DNA of 64,000 nucleotides from Propioniciclava flava (GTDB lineage: Bacteria > Actinomycetota > Actinomycetes > Propionibacteriales > Propionibacteriaceae): NCBI RefSeq assembly GCF_004126535.1, contig NZ_PPCV01000006.1:124001-188000 (forward strand), in the 5' to 3' direction. This document shows, piece after piece, positions 48,771-57,217 of this stretch (positions within the stretch are counted from its first letter, which is position 1; each line of letters opens with the position of its first letter). The notes below the pieces were generated by a model. That model searched no databases, was not told where the DNA came from, and was given only the letters and a program-made list of their open reading frames with translations. The position numbers and the translations under genes are program-made.

Positions 48771-49375
48771 ATCTGCCTCAGGAAGGTCAAGACTCCATCG
48801 GCGAGCATCTGCACCGCGATGGCCGCAAGCAACATGCCTGCGATCCGCGTCAACAACACAGTCCCCGACTCCCGTAGCACTCGCCGGATGCCGCCTGCGA
48901 AACGCAGGAACACCCACACCAGCACCATGGCAGCCACCAGGGCGGCACCGACGGTGACGTAACCCCACAGGCTTCCCTGCGCGGCTTCCACGGCCAGCAT
49001 CATCGCCACGATGGAACCGGGGCCCGCCAACAGCGGAATCCCCAGCGGCACGATGGCGATGTTGGTCCCCGATTCCAGAGCCTCGTTCTCTCCTGAACCG
49101 GTGAGGAGCTGCATCGCCACCAACAACAGCAGCAACCCACCCGACACCTGCAGCGCCTCGATGGTGATGTGCAGGTAGGCCAGGATGAACCGTCCGAAGA
49201 CGGCGAAGGTGCTGATGATGCCGAAGGCGACGACCGCCGCGTTCCGAGCCGACGCACGACGCGCTTCGATCGACATCCCCCGCGTGAGACCCAAGAACAC
49301 GGGGAGGAGGCCAGGCGGGTCGAGGATGACGAACAGCGTCAAGAGCGTCGAGACGAACAACTGCGGGTCAAACAC
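48767..49375 (-). CDS. MarC-family integral membrane protein
   Basis: A 202-residue protein with six transmembrane helices. FVILDPPGLLPVFLGLTRGM at the first helix-loop and PLGIPLLAGPGSIVAMML in the middle are the two signature loops of the MarC/UPF0056 family, whose function is unknown. The GTG start has TAGCGT 6 nt upstream. It is coupled to gtrA downstream. Confidence 0.9.
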   Translation of the reverse strand: MFDPQLFVSTLLTLFVILDPPGLLPVFLGLTRGMSIEARRASARNAAVVAFGIISTFAVFGRFILAYLHITIEALQVSGGLLLLLVAMQLLTGSGENEALESGTNIAIVPLGIPLLAGPGSIVAMMLAVEAAQGSLWGYVTVGAALVAAMVLVWVFLRFAGGIRRVLRESGTVLLTRIAGMLLAAIAVQMLADGVLTFLRQI

Positions 49376-49381
49376 GGGCCA

Positions 49382-49387
49382 ACGCTA
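49382..49387 (-). promoter_or_regulatory. Putative -10 box of marC-gtrA (leaderless)
   Basis: TAGCGT on the minus strand ends 6 nt before GTG 49375. Confidence 0.45.
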
Positions 49388-49450
49388 GCGGTGTAGAGCC
49401 GAGAATCTGGGGTCGGGAACGCAAAAGTCCACCGCCCGTTGCTCTCCCCT

Positions 49451-49861
49451 TCACAAAGAGAAGACTGGGGTCGCACCTGTGGGGACGCTGCGGCTGTCGA
49501 CAATCTGCTTGCCGAAGGGGAAGCAGGTGACGGGGATCATCTTGACGTTGGCGATCGCCAGCGGGATGCCGACGATGGTGATGGCCTGCGCTGCGGCGGT
49601 CGTCAGGTGGCCGATGGCCAACGGGAGCCCACCGATGACGAACCAGATCACGTTCATCAAGGCAGATCCGACGCCGGTACGCGGCTTGTCGATGACGGTC
49701 TTCCCGAAGGGCCACAGCGCATAGGAACCCATGCGGAACGCGGCGACGCCGACCGGGATCGTCACGATCAGCACGCACGCCAGGATGCCGACGAGGTAGT
49801 ACCCCAGGGCGAGCCAGATGCCGCCGAACAGGAGCCAGATCACGTTCAAGATGGTGCGCAC
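49451..49861 (-). CDS. YccF-domain membrane protein
   Basis: A 136-residue protein made of two YccF (DUF307) repeats: RTILNVIWLLFGGIWLALGYYL with IPVGVAAFRMGSYALWPFGK, then NVIWFVIGGLPLAIGHL with IPLAIANVKMIPVTCFPFGK. Each repeat has two helices and an F-G-K end. Function unknown. GTG 49861 is preceded by AGGAGG at optimal spacing, making it one of the clear Shine-Dalgarno starts here. Confidence 0.88.
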   Translation of the reverse strand: MRTILNVIWLLFGGIWLALGYYLVGILACVLIVTIPVGVAAFRMGSYALWPFGKTVIDKPRTGVGSALMNVIWFVIGGLPLAIGHLTTAAAQAITIVGIPLAIANVKMIPVTCFPFGKQIVDSRSVPTGATPVFSL

Positions 49862-49988
49862 GTTTCCTCCTGAGATCGCCCTACCGACGTGGGTGACACC
49901 CAGCCTAGCCACGCGCGCGGGGTCCGTCCTCCCCCATCGCGGGGGAGGTCCCCTCAGCGGTGCGCCCAGGGTGGCCGCTTCGCCTCGC

Positions 49989-49994
49989 TATCCT
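49989..49994 (+). promoter_or_regulatory. Putative -10 box of the trmB operon (leaderless)
   Basis: TATCCT ends 6 nt before GTG 50001. Confidence 0.55.
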
Positions 49995-50000
49995 CCTCAG

Positions 50001-50795
50001 GTGAGCTTCCGACCCGCCGATCGCCCCCGCGTCCACCGCGAGGTCGTTTCCTATGTGCGACGCTCGGCCCGCATGAACCCTTCGCAGGAGCGCGCCTGGC
50101 GCGGCCAGTCCGGTCGCCTCCTGGTCGATGTTCCCCACGGCGAGCGTTCGACGTCGATCAGCCCCGACGCCACCGTGGACTGGGCCACAGAGTTCGGGCG
50201 CGACGCTCCCCTCATGGTGGAGATCGGGTCGGGGCGCGGTGAGGCCCTGGCCGCCGTGGCAGAGGCCCACCCCGACGCCAACGTGATCGGGTTCGAGGTG
50301 TTCCAGCCCGCCGTCGCGTCGACGATGTCTTTGCTGACGCGCGAGGGGATCACCAACGCACGGCTCGTCCTCGCGGACGGGGTGGAGGGCCTGCGGCGCC
50401 TGGTGGCGCCTGGATCGCTCTCCCAGTTGGCGGTCTTTTTTCCTGACCCGTGGCATAAGGCCCGCCACCACAAGCGCCGCCTGATCGACCCCACGTTTGC
50501 TGCCCTGGCAGCTTCTCGGCTGGCCTTGGGCGCGCACTGGCGGCTGGCAACGGACTGGGAGGAGTACGCCCTCGCGATGCGCGAGGTGCTGGACGCGGAA
50601 CCCGGTCTGGTCAATGCCGAGGACGGCTGGGCGCCGCGCTACGTCGATCGCCCGCTCACCAAGTATGAGGCGCGCGGTCTGGCTGCAGGTCGCACGATCT
50701 ACGACCTGGACTATGTCCGCGCGCCGGCCGAGCCGCTCCCCGACCTCGTCCACCGGACGCCACTGCCCGAGCCCCACGGGGAGCCTGCATGGTGA
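50001..50795 (+). CDS. trmB: tRNA (guanine-N7-)-methyltransferase
   Basis: A 264-residue SAM enzyme methylating G46 in the variable loop of tRNA. MVEIGSGRGEALAAVA is motif I, VIGFEVF follows, and FFPDPWHKARHHKRRLI is the diagnostic TrmB motif; RLATDWEEYA and YVDRPLTKYEARG complete the family pattern. GTG 50001 is chosen on the adjacent -10 box. The stop overlaps the truA start. Confidence 0.94.
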   Translation: MSFRPADRPRVHREVVSYVRRSARMNPSQERAWRGQSGRLLVDVPHGERSTSISPDATVDWATEFGRDAPLMVEIGSGRGEALAAVAEAHPDANVIGFEVFQPAVASTMSLLTREGITNARLVLADGVEGLRRLVAPGSLSQLAVFFPDPWHKARHHKRRLIDPTFAALAASRLALGAHWRLATDWEEYALAMREVLDAEPGLVNAEDGWAPRYVDRPLTKYEARGLAAGRTIYDLDYVRAPAEPLPDLVHRTPLPEPHGEPAW

Positions 50796-51598
50796 CGCGG
50801 TACCGGCTTGACGTGTCCTACGACGGTGCCGACTTTCACGGTTGGGCCGTCCAGGACGGGTTACGCACCGTTCAAGGCACCCTCCAGGAGTGGATCACAC
50901 GGATCCTGCGTCTCCCCGAGATGGCCGAACTCACGGTGGCAGGACGCACGGACGCCGGGGTTCATGCCCGCGGCCAGGTGGCACACGTCGACCTCGCCGA
51001 ACCCGGACTCGGCGCTGAACTCCAGCGCCGTCTGGCGCGCGTGTTGCCTGCCGACCTGGTCGTGCACCGCGTCACACCAGCCCCACCGGGATTCGATGCC
51101 CGGTTCTCGGCCGTGTGGCGGCGCTATGTTTTCGCGTTGCGCGATGACGTGGGCGACCCCCTGTTGCGCGGCATTCAGGTCCGGGTCGCGGGCCCCCTCG
51201 ATGTTGCTGCGATGGACGCTGCCGCGCGCTCCCTTGTGGGCCTGCACGATTTTGCGGCCTTCTGCAAGCGCCGCGAAGGTGCCACCACGATCCGCGAGAT
51301 CTTGGACGCCCAGGTAAGTCGCACCCCTACCGGCGTCATCGAGGTCACGTTGCGCGCCGATGCCTTCTGCCATTCCATGGTGCGTTCGGTTGTCGGAGCC
51401 CTCGTCGCGGTCGGCCAAGGCCGCCGCACACCCGATTGGATCGGTGACCTTTTGGTGTTGCCCCAGCGGTGCGGGGACATCGCCGTGATGCCGCCCCACG
51501 GCCTGGTCTTGGATGAGGTCGGCTATCCGCCCGACGCCGAATTGGGGGCTAGGCAGTTGGAGGCGCGGGCGCGCCGCGATCGAGAGGAACTCAGGTGA
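50789..51598 (+). CDS. truA: tRNA pseudouridine(38-40) synthase TruA
   Basis: A 269-residue enzyme acting in the anticodon stem-loop. RLDVSYDGADFHGWAVQ opens the fold; VAGRTDAGVHARGQVAHVD carries the catalytic Asp; RYVFALRDDV and AFCHSMVRSVVGALVAVG follow. ATG 50789 overlaps trmB by 7 nt; GTG 50792 (4-nt overlap) is an alternative. truA commonly neighbours rplQ in actinobacteria, but here it is in a tRNA/rRNA modification operon instead. Confidence 0.94.
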   Translation: MVTRYRLDVSYDGADFHGWAVQDGLRTVQGTLQEWITRILRLPEMAELTVAGRTDAGVHARGQVAHVDLAEPGLGAELQRRLARVLPADLVVHRVTPAPPGFDARFSAVWRRYVFALRDDVGDPLLRGIQVRVAGPLDVAAMDAAARSLVGLHDFAAFCKRREGATTIREILDAQVSRTPTGVIEVTLRADAFCHSMVRSVVGALVAVGQGRRTPDWIGDLLVLPQRCGDIAVMPPHGLVLDEVGYPPDAELGARQLEARARRDREELR

Positions 51599-52206
51599 CC
51601 CATTACTTCGAAACCCCCAGCGGGGACGAGCATCGGCGCACCATCACGGCGCGGTTCTGGGACACCGAGTGGACGTTCACGACGGCGTCCGGCGTGTTTT
51701 CCCATGATGGGCTCGACCTCGGCACGGCCGTGTTGTTGCGGAGCCATACTCCTCGCCCCGAGTCGCGTCGCCTCTTGGATCTGGGCGCCGGGTATGGCGT
51801 CGTGGCGGTCGCTTTGGCCAGCGCTAACCCCGCCGCGCACGTCGACGCTGTCGACGTCAACGAGCGGGCTGTGGCCTTAACCACGACGAACGCGCGCACG
51901 CACGGGGTCAGCGAACGGATCCGCGCCTGCACCCCCGAGCAGGTGGATCCGGCCGTGCAGTATGACGAGATCTGGTCCAACCCTCCCATTCGCATCGGGA
52001 AGCAGGCGTTGCACGAGTTGCTCCTCACCTGGCTGCCTCGGTTGGCTCCCGGGGGGATCGCCCGCATCGTGGTGGGGCGCAACCTGGGCGCCGATTCCCT
52101 GCAGCGCTGGTTGATCGATCAGGGCTTTCGCTGCGATCGAACCGCCTCCGCGAAGGGGTTCCGCGTCTTTGAAATCGCGCCAGCCGAGCAGACATCCCAG
52201 CCCTGA
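51595..52206 (+). CDS. RsmC/RlmG-like rRNA guanine-N2 methyltransferase domain protein
   Basis: The 203-residue MTS-domain methyltransferase begins THYFETPSGDEHRRT, then SGVFSHDGLDLGTAVLL, motif I LLDLGAGYGVVAVAL and catalytic SNPPIRIGKQ. These match the C-terminal catalytic half of RsmC/RlmG; the actinobacterial short form lacks the N-terminal duplicated domain. The target is presumably a guanosine in rRNA. The GTG start overlaps truA by GTGA. Confidence 0.85.
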   Translation: MTHYFETPSGDEHRRTITARFWDTEWTFTTASGVFSHDGLDLGTAVLLRSHTPRPESRRLLDLGAGYGVVAVALASANPAAHVDAVDVNERAVALTTTNARTHGVSERIRACTPEQVDPAVQYDEIWSNPPIRIGKQALHELLLTWLPRLAPGGIARIVVGRNLGADSLQRWLIDQGFRCDRTASAKGFRVFEIAPAEQTSQP

Positions 52207-52277
52207 CACACCCTGCCCCCGCACCCAGCGGACGGGGCAACGTCACGCGTGTGTGTGGAATCCCACATTTTTCCCTC

Positions 52278-52306
52278 TTGGATTCGGCTACGTCCGCCCC
52301 TAGGGT
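52278..52306 (+). promoter_or_regulatory. Promoter of csbD
   Basis: TTGGAT, 17-nt spacer, TAGGGT, 52 nt before the ATG. The hexamers look like a housekeeping sigma-70-type promoter rather than the GTTT/GGGTA-type stress sites known for csbD genes. Confidence 0.6.
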
Positions 52307-52357
52307 GGGGCGAACACCAAAGGCGGCAACAGAAGGGCCGCCAGTTAGGGGGTTCGT

Positions 52358-52606
52358 ATGGGTATCGGCGACAAGATCTCTAACAAGGCTGAGGAACTCG
52401 GCGGCAAGATCGAGCGGGCGGTCGGTGATCTCACCGACAACGAAGAGCTCGAGGCCAAGGGCGCGGCGAAGGAAGCCGCGGCAAAGGCCAAGCAGGCCGG
52501 TGAACAGGTGAAGGACGCCGCGAAGGGTGTCGTCGACGACGTCAAGGACGCCGCGAAGGGTGTCGTCGACGACGTCAAGGACGCCGTCAACGACGCGACG
52601 AAGTAA
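52358..52606 (+). CDS. CsbD family stress protein with duplicated segment
   Basis: An 82-residue, highly charged helical protein. DKISNKAEELGGKIERAVGD matches the CsbD consensus (K-x-E-E-x-x-G-K-x-K-x-x-x-G), and the rest is an amphipathic KDA repeat. VKDAAKGVVDD occurs twice, encoded by an exact 33-bp tandem DNA repeat. CsbD proteins are abundant general-stress proteins without a known biochemical activity. GGGGG lies 6 nt before the ATG. Confidence 0.88.
   Translation: MGIGDKISNKAEELGGKIERAVGDLTDNEELEAKGAAKEAAAKAKQAGEQVKDAAKGVVDDVKDAAKGVVDDVKDAVNDATK
52514..52579 (+). repeat. 33-bp perfect tandem repeat within csbD
   Basis: Two identical 11-codon units (52514-52546, 52547-52579) beginning GACGCCGCG, followed by a third partial start (GACGCCGTC). 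Confidence 0.95.
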
Positions 52607-52640
52607 GGCATCTCACCTTCTTCTCAGCACCAACATCGAT

Positions 52641-52680
52641 CACAGCGGGGTGCGGGCTTCAGGGCTCGCACCCCGCTGTG
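52641..52680 (+). terminator. Hairpin terminator of csbD
   Basis: 14-bp perfect stem CACAGCGGGGTGCG / CGCACCCCGCTGTG, 12-nt loop, ending 2 nt before the riboswitch begins. Confidence 0.8.
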
Positions 52681-52682
52681 CT

Positions 52683-52785
52683 GCTGTAGCCTGGGAGGGA
52701 CCCACGTGGGGGAACCGGGTGCAAGTCCCGGGCTGACCCGCAACCGTGATGCGCTTGTCGCTACAGCCGGAGCACCTGTGTGAGC
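52683..52785 (+). promoter_or_regulatory. Cobalamin riboswitch
   Basis: The conserved core GGGAACCGGGTGCAAGTCCC followed by GGGCTGACCCGCAACCGTGA (52709-52749) is the class II consensus of cobalamin aptamers, with a B12-box-like AGCCGGAGCACCTG at 52765-52778. GCTGTAGC (52683-52690) pairs perfectly with GCTACAGC (52760-52767). About 80-100 nt separate it from the first start codon, room for an expression platform acting on the ribosome binding site or a terminator. It indicates repression of the downstream operon by cobalamin. Confidence 0.93.
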
Positions 52786-52864
52786 CAGAACAAGCAACGA
52801 CCCGTCGAGGAGCGCGGGCGGCGACCACGACATCATCCCCGTTGAACGGCCTCCGCGTGACTCA

Positions 52865-53920
52865 GTGAGGAACTCGATCCGGATGATTCTGCGACGCTCC
52901 ACCGTGGTGGCATGGCTCGCCACCGTACTCGCGCTGTTGGTCGGGCTGGCAGTGCCCGCCCAGGCCGCCGACCTCGGCGCTGCACAGCGGGCCACCGCAT
53001 GGATGGGCCAGCAGAGCATCGACGATCCGGGCAAGGTCGCCGACGCTCTCATCGCGTTGGCCGCAAGCAACGATCCCACCCAGGCGCCCGTCGTTGACCG
53101 CCTCACCACCACGTTGAAGGACAAGGGCGCCGCCTACGCTGCGGGCGCCCCGGAGGCTGCAGCCAAGGTGGCCGTTGCTCTGGAAGCCGTCGGAGCCGAC
53201 CCGCGTACCGCGCTGGGCACCGACCTGATCGCCGCCGTCAAGAATGGCATCGCCTCCGATGGCAGCTTCGGTAGCTACCCTGGCCCGTTCGCGAGCGGTC
53301 TCGCGGCGGTGGCCCTGACACGCGCCGACGAGGACGTCCCCGCAGCGTTGGGCACCAACCTCCTCACCTTTCAAGGCAAGGACGGCGGGTTCAGCTATCA
53401 GGCCGGGCAGCCCTCCGACGCCGACTCCACTGCGCTCGCCCTCCAAGCACTGACGGCGCTGGGCGATGACGCCTCCATCCGCAAGGCCGTGGCCTGGGCA
53501 GACCAGAACATCCAGCCGGACGGCTCCTACGCGGGTTACAACCCGGTCAACTCGACAGCGGTCATGGCTTCTGCGCTCGCGGCCACGGGGAAGAACGTGG
53601 ACGCCTCGGTCATTTATCTCACCTCCCAGCAGCAGGCTGACGGCTCCTTCTTGAACGCGGGTACACCCGACGTTTTGGCCACGGCGCAGGCGGCCTTGGG
53701 GTTGTCGGGTGTCTCCTACCTGGACGCCACCTGGTCGGGGAGTCCCGCCGCTAGCGGCACCCCCTCCCCCGCTGGGTCCTCGACGGCCACGCCCGCCGCA
53801 GTCCCGGCCACGCCGGCGGCTGGCTGGCTGGATCCCAGCGCCTGGTTGGGCAGCGCGGCAGCCCTGGTGGTCGTGGTGGGTGCCGTGGTAGTCGGACTGC
53901 GCCGCCCCTCTCGTCGATGA
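52865..53920 (+). CDS. Secreted alpha/alpha-toroid protein of the B12 operon (transcobalamin alpha-domain-like)
   Basis: The 351-residue protein has a signal peptide ending VPAQA-AD, four to five repeats around D-G-S/G-F motifs (DGSFGSYPGPFASGLAAVAL, DGGFSYQAG, PDGSYAGYNPVNST, ADGSFLNAG) separated by paired helices, a Ser/Pro/Ala linker, and a C-terminal helix with an RRPSRR tail. The repeats are of the prenyltransferase/squalene-oxidase type, the same alpha6/alpha6 superfamily as the alpha domain of transcobalamin and intrinsic factor. With the riboswitch and ECF genes, I infer an anchored cobalamin-binding receptor, not a terpene enzyme. GTG 52865 is given; ATG 52883 with GAGGA upstream is equally possible. 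Confidence 0.75.
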   Translation: MRNSIRMILRRSTVVAWLATVLALLVGLAVPAQAADLGAAQRATAWMGQQSIDDPGKVADALIALAASNDPTQAPVVDRLTTTLKDKGAAYAAGAPEAAAKVAVALEAVGADPRTALGTDLIAAVKNGIASDGSFGSYPGPFASGLAAVALTRADEDVPAALGTNLLTFQGKDGGFSYQAGQPSDADSTALALQALTALGDDASIRKAVAWADQNIQPDGSYAGYNPVNSTAVMASALAATGKNVDASVIYLTSQQQADGSFLNAGTPDVLATAQAALGLSGVSYLDATWSGSPAASGTPSPAGSSTATPAAVPATPAAGWLDPSAWLGSAAALVVVVGAVVVGLRRPSRR

Positions 53921-54534
53921 AGCGGGGGCGCATCGGCGCCGCCCTTGCCGCCGCGCTCCTGGTGTCGGGGGCTGCGGCAACCCCCGTTGCGGCCGCGCCC
54001 GAGTCGGACGCCACTTCCTGTGCGGGGGTCTGGGTCGTCGTGGAGGGGGACCGTGCTGGCTGCGCGGCAGCGTTCTCCTCAGGCCAAGAAGCCCTCGTCT
54101 CGGCTGGGTTCACCACCCAGGACTCCTCCCCCGGGTTGCTGTGCCGCATCGATGAGGTGCCCGCCGTCTGCACCGTCAAGCCGAGCGCCTACTGGTCTTA
54201 CTGGCAAGCCACTCGCGATGCGGCGGGAGGTTTCGGCCCCTGGACGTACTCATCGCTGGGGTATGCCAACTCCCGTCCGCAGGCGGGCAACGCTGAGGGA
54301 TGGGTCTTTGGCGACGGCTCGCAGCCACCAGCACCCCTGACTCCTGCGGCGGCCGCGCAGCTCTCCGCCAGCTCGACGCCGCTCTCACCCGTTGTGCCCT
54401 CGACCCCGTCAGCACCGGCGTCCGCGGCGCCCGCCGGGAGCAGTGATGGGACCGGTGCCGCCATCACGGGCGGCATCGTGCTCGTCGCCGTGGCCATCAC
54501 CGTCGTCGTCCTCGTACGGCGCCGCCGCGCATGA
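53917..54534 (+). CDS. Secreted anchored beta-type domain of the B12 operon (DUF4430-like)
   Basis: The 205-residue protein has a signal peptide (to about residue 27), a domain with four cysteines (Cys35, Cys49, Cys76, Cys85 or nearby) and conserved-looking YWSYWQATRD, GPWTYSSLGYANSRP and EGWVFGDG, then a Ser/Pro/Ala stalk and a C-terminal helix with RRRRA. The Y-W-S-Y-W and G-W-x-x-G-D pattern resembles the DUF4430-type domain, which is also the beta domain of transcobalamin and intrinsic factor. ATGA overlap with the toroid gene suggests the two form one bipartite binder. Assignment to DUF4430 is by eye. Confidence 0.68.
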   Translation: MKRGRIGAALAAALLVSGAAATPVAAAPESDATSCAGVWVVVEGDRAGCAAAFSSGQEALVSAGFTTQDSSPGLLCRIDEVPAVCTVKPSAYWSYWQATRDAAGGFGPWTYSSLGYANSRPQAGNAEGWVFGDGSQPPAPLTPAAAAQLSASSTPLSPVVPSTPSAPASAAPAGSSDGTGAAITGGIVLVAVAITVVVLVRRRRA

Positions 54535-55634
54535 CGCCCGTACACCCCTGGGCCTGGTGGGCGTGGGCGCTCGGCTTGGCCGCGGCCCTGTCCATGACGA
54601 CCAATCCCCTGCAGATCGTCTTGATCGTGTTGGCCGTGTGCGCGGTCGTCCTCCTGCGCCGTAGCGATGCCCCCTGGGCACGCTCACTGCGGATCTACGC
54701 CGTCTTGGCCGCCTTCATCATCGCCATGCGGCTCTTCTTCTTCATCGTGATGGGGTCTGGAGGCGGCACCACCGTCTTGTTCACGCTCCCACAGATCGAG
54801 CTACCGTCATGGGCCGCTGGCATTCGCTTGGGTGGGCCGGTCAGCGCGGAGGGCCTGGTGTTCACCCTCTACGACGCAGGTCGTCTCGCGGCGATGCTCC
54901 TGTGTCTGGGTGCCGCCAACGCGCTGGCCAATCCCAAGCGCGCTTTACGTAGTGTTCCCGCAGCCCTCTATGAGGCTTCGGTTGCGGTCGTCATCGCGTT
55001 GTCGGTGGCTCCGCAACTGGTGGAATCGGTGCAGCGGGTTCGTCGTGCCCGACGGTTGCGCGGGGGTGCTGCTCGTGGTTGGAACGCCGTGACGGCGGTC
55101 GTGATTCCTGTGCTGGCCGACGCGATCGACCGCTCGCTGAGCCTGGCCGCAGGCATGGAGGCGCGCGGTTTCGGTCGTACCCGCGATCAACGTCCGCCCT
55201 CCCCTGCGCTCACGGGAGGCCTGCTGGCGGCCATGCTCGCGGCCACTCTCGGCGCGTTCCTCCTCCTGGGTTCGGCCTCCCCGCCGCTGGGGGGAGCCCT
55301 GCTCGTCCTCGGTGTGGCCGGGACCGTGTGGGGATTACGCGTCGGAGGGCGCCGGCTTTCGGTCACCCGCTATCGGCCGGATCCTTGGACGGCGCGCGAC
55401 TCCCTCTTGGCCGCCTCCGGGTGCGCCGCAGCGGCCACCATGGCGCTCGTCGGCACAGGTGAGTGGCCGACCCTGTACGCGGCCTTCCACCCTGCTACCT
55501 CGCCCCTGACCTGGCCGACACTGCACCCCCTCATGCTGGTCGTGGCGGGGCTCGCCGTGGCCCCGCTGGCCCTCACTCGCGCGCCCCTGCCCGCAACGAC
55601 CCATCCCGGCCACCTGGGTGAGGCGGCCGCATGA
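54531..55634 (+). CDS. ECF transporter transmembrane (T) component
   Basis: A 367-residue EcfT/CbiQ family protein with N-terminal helices (about 8-100), then the coupling-helix region with two Arg motifs, VESVQRVRRARRLRG and LAAGMEARGFGR, which dock on the two ATPases. Additional hydrophobic helices follow up to residue 350, making it longer than the typical 260-residue EcfT. Starts at ATG overlapping the upstream stop. It should couple the fused ATPase to the S component encoded at the end of the operon. Confidence 0.88.
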   Translation: MTPVHPWAWWAWALGLAAALSMTTNPLQIVLIVLAVCAVVLLRRSDAPWARSLRIYAVLAAFIIAMRLFFFIVMGSGGGTTVLFTLPQIELPSWAAGIRLGGPVSAEGLVFTLYDAGRLAAMLLCLGAANALANPKRALRSVPAALYEASVAVVIALSVAPQLVESVQRVRRARRLRGGAARGWNAVTAVVIPVLADAIDRSLSLAAGMEARGFGRTRDQRPPSPALTGGLLAAMLAATLGAFLLLGSASPPLGGALLVLGVAGTVWGLRVGGRRLSVTRYRPDPWTARDSLLAASGCAAAATMALVGTGEWPTLYAAFHPATSPLTWPTLHPLMLVVAGLAVAPLALTRAPLPATTHPGHLGEAAA

Positions 55635-57217
55635 TTACCTTCGAGGACGTCACCCTCACCTATCCGGGAGCATCCGAGCCCACCCTGCGCGAGGTCAGCT
55701 TCACCGTGGAGGAAGGTGACTTGGCCGTCGTGGTGGGGCGGACGGGAACCGGGAAGTCGACCCTGCTGGGAGCGATCAACGGCCTGGTGCCCCACTTCAC
55801 CGGAGGCACGCTGGCGGGCGATGTTCGCGTCGCTGGGCGTTCCACCGCGCACAACCGTCCCCGTGACCTGGCCGACGTCGTGGGCTGGGTCGGACAAGAC
55901 CCTCGGGCCGGATTCGTCACCGACACCGTCGAGGAGGAGATCGCCTACGGCATGGAGCAGTTGGGTCTGCGGCCCGCGGCGATGCGTAAGCGTGTCGAGG
56001 AAACCCTCGACCTCATGGGAATCGCGGCCCTGCGTCGGCGTCCGCTGGCCGACCTGTCGGGCGGGCAACAGCAGCGCGTGGCGATCGCCGCCGTGTTGGC
56101 AGCGCAGCCGCGCGTGCTGGTCCTCGACGAGCCAACGTCGGCGCTGGATCCCACTGCCGCCCAGGACGTCTTGAGCGCGTTGACGTCACTCGTGCATGAG
56201 GTGGGACTGACCGTCGTGCTGGCCGAGCATCGCCTCGAGCGGGTCCTGCACCAGGCCGACACGCTCCTCTGGTTGCCACAGGACACGCACGGCGTGGTCG
56301 TCGGGCCGCCCTCGCGCCTCCTCCTGACGTGCGATGTGCGCCCTCCGCTGGCACAACTGGCGCGAGCGCTGCACTGGGACGCCGTCCCCGCCTCCGTCCG
56401 CGATGCTCGCCGCCGGGTGCAGCGGGAGCATCTCAGGGTGACGGCGCCAGCAGTCGTGCCGTTGAGCACCGCCCCAGCTCGGGTGTCCGTGCGCGACCTC
56501 ACGATCTCCTACGGGTCACTCACCGCAGTCAACCGCCTCAGTCTCGATCTTCGTCCCGGCGAAGTGACCGCGCTCATGGGGCGCAACGGCGCCGGAAAGT
56601 CGTCATTGTTGTGGGCGCTTCAAGGGGGGCTCCCCAGCACAGGCTCGGTCAGCGTCGATGGGCGGGACCCCCGCACCCTGTCGGCGCCTCAGGCCCGTCG
56701 CCTGGTGAGCCTTGTCCCGCAGACGGCGACCGACTTGCTCTACCTTCCCACCGTGGCAGCAGAGCTGGCTCAAGCCGACCGCGAGACCGGCAGCCAGCCC
56801 GGAACCGCGGCGGAGATTCTGTCGTCCCTGGGATCACGGCTGCCACCGCAGGCCGATCCCCGTGACCTGTCCGAGGGGCAGCGGCTCAGTTTGGTCCTCG
56901 CACTCCAGTTGTGCGCCGAACCGGGAGTGATTCTGCTCGACGAGCCGACGCGCGGCCTGGACTACGCCATGAAGGATCACCTGAGCAGGACCGTGTCCCG
57001 TCTGGCACACGAGGGTCACGTCGTGGTCGTCAGCACCCATGACGTTGAGTTCGCCGCCGCCAGTCAGCGCACCCTCGTGATGGCGGACGGCGACGTCATC
57101 GCGGACGGACCCACCCGCGAGGTGCTGACCAGTAGCCCGGCTTTCGCACCCCAGACCACCAAGGTCTTCTCCCCCACGGCCGTTCTGGTCCCGGACGAGG
57201 TAAGGGGGGCCCGATGA
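55631..57217 (+). CDS. ECF transporter ATPase, two EcfA domains fused
   Basis: A 528-residue protein with two complete ABC domains. Domain 1: Walker A GRTGTGKST (36-44), Q-loop WVGQDP, signature LSGGQQQR, Walker B VLVLDEPTSALDP, H-loop LAEHRLE. Domain 2 (from about 280): GRNGAGKSS, LVPQTA, LSEGQRLSL, VILLDEPTRGLDYAMKD, STHDVEF. It replaces the separate EcfA1 and EcfA2 subunits and powers vitamin import. ATGA overlaps at both ends show tight coupling. Confidence 0.92.
   Translation: MITFEDVTLTYPGASEPTLREVSFTVEEGDLAVVVGRTGTGKSTLLGAINGLVPHFTGGTLAGDVRVAGRSTAHNRPRDLADVVGWVGQDPRAGFVTDTVEEEIAYGMEQLGLRPAAMRKRVEETLDLMGIAALRRRPLADLSGGQQQRVAIAAVLAAQPRVLVLDEPTSALDPTAAQDVLSALTSLVHEVGLTVVLAEHRLERVLHQADTLLWLPQDTHGVVVGPPSRLLLTCDVRPPLAQLARALHWDAVPASVRDARRRVQREHLRVTAPAVVPLSTAPARVSVRDLTISYGSLTAVNRLSLDLRPGEVTALMGRNGAGKSSLLWALQGGLPSTGSVSVDGRDPRTLSAPQARRLVSLVPQTATDLLYLPTVAAELAQADRETGSQPGTAAEILSSLGSRLPPQADPRDLSEGQRLSLVLALQLCAEPGVILLDEPTRGLDYAMKDHLSRTVSRLAHEGHVVVVSTHDVEFAAASQRTLVMADGDVIADGPTREVLTSSPAFAPQTTKVFSPTAVLVPDEVRGAR

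Noticed and set aside
52865-53920. Squalene/terpene cyclase or prenyltransferase function for the repeat protein
   Set aside because: It is secreted and anchored, has no DXDD-type acid motif that I can see, and lies behind a B12 riboswitch in an ECF operon.
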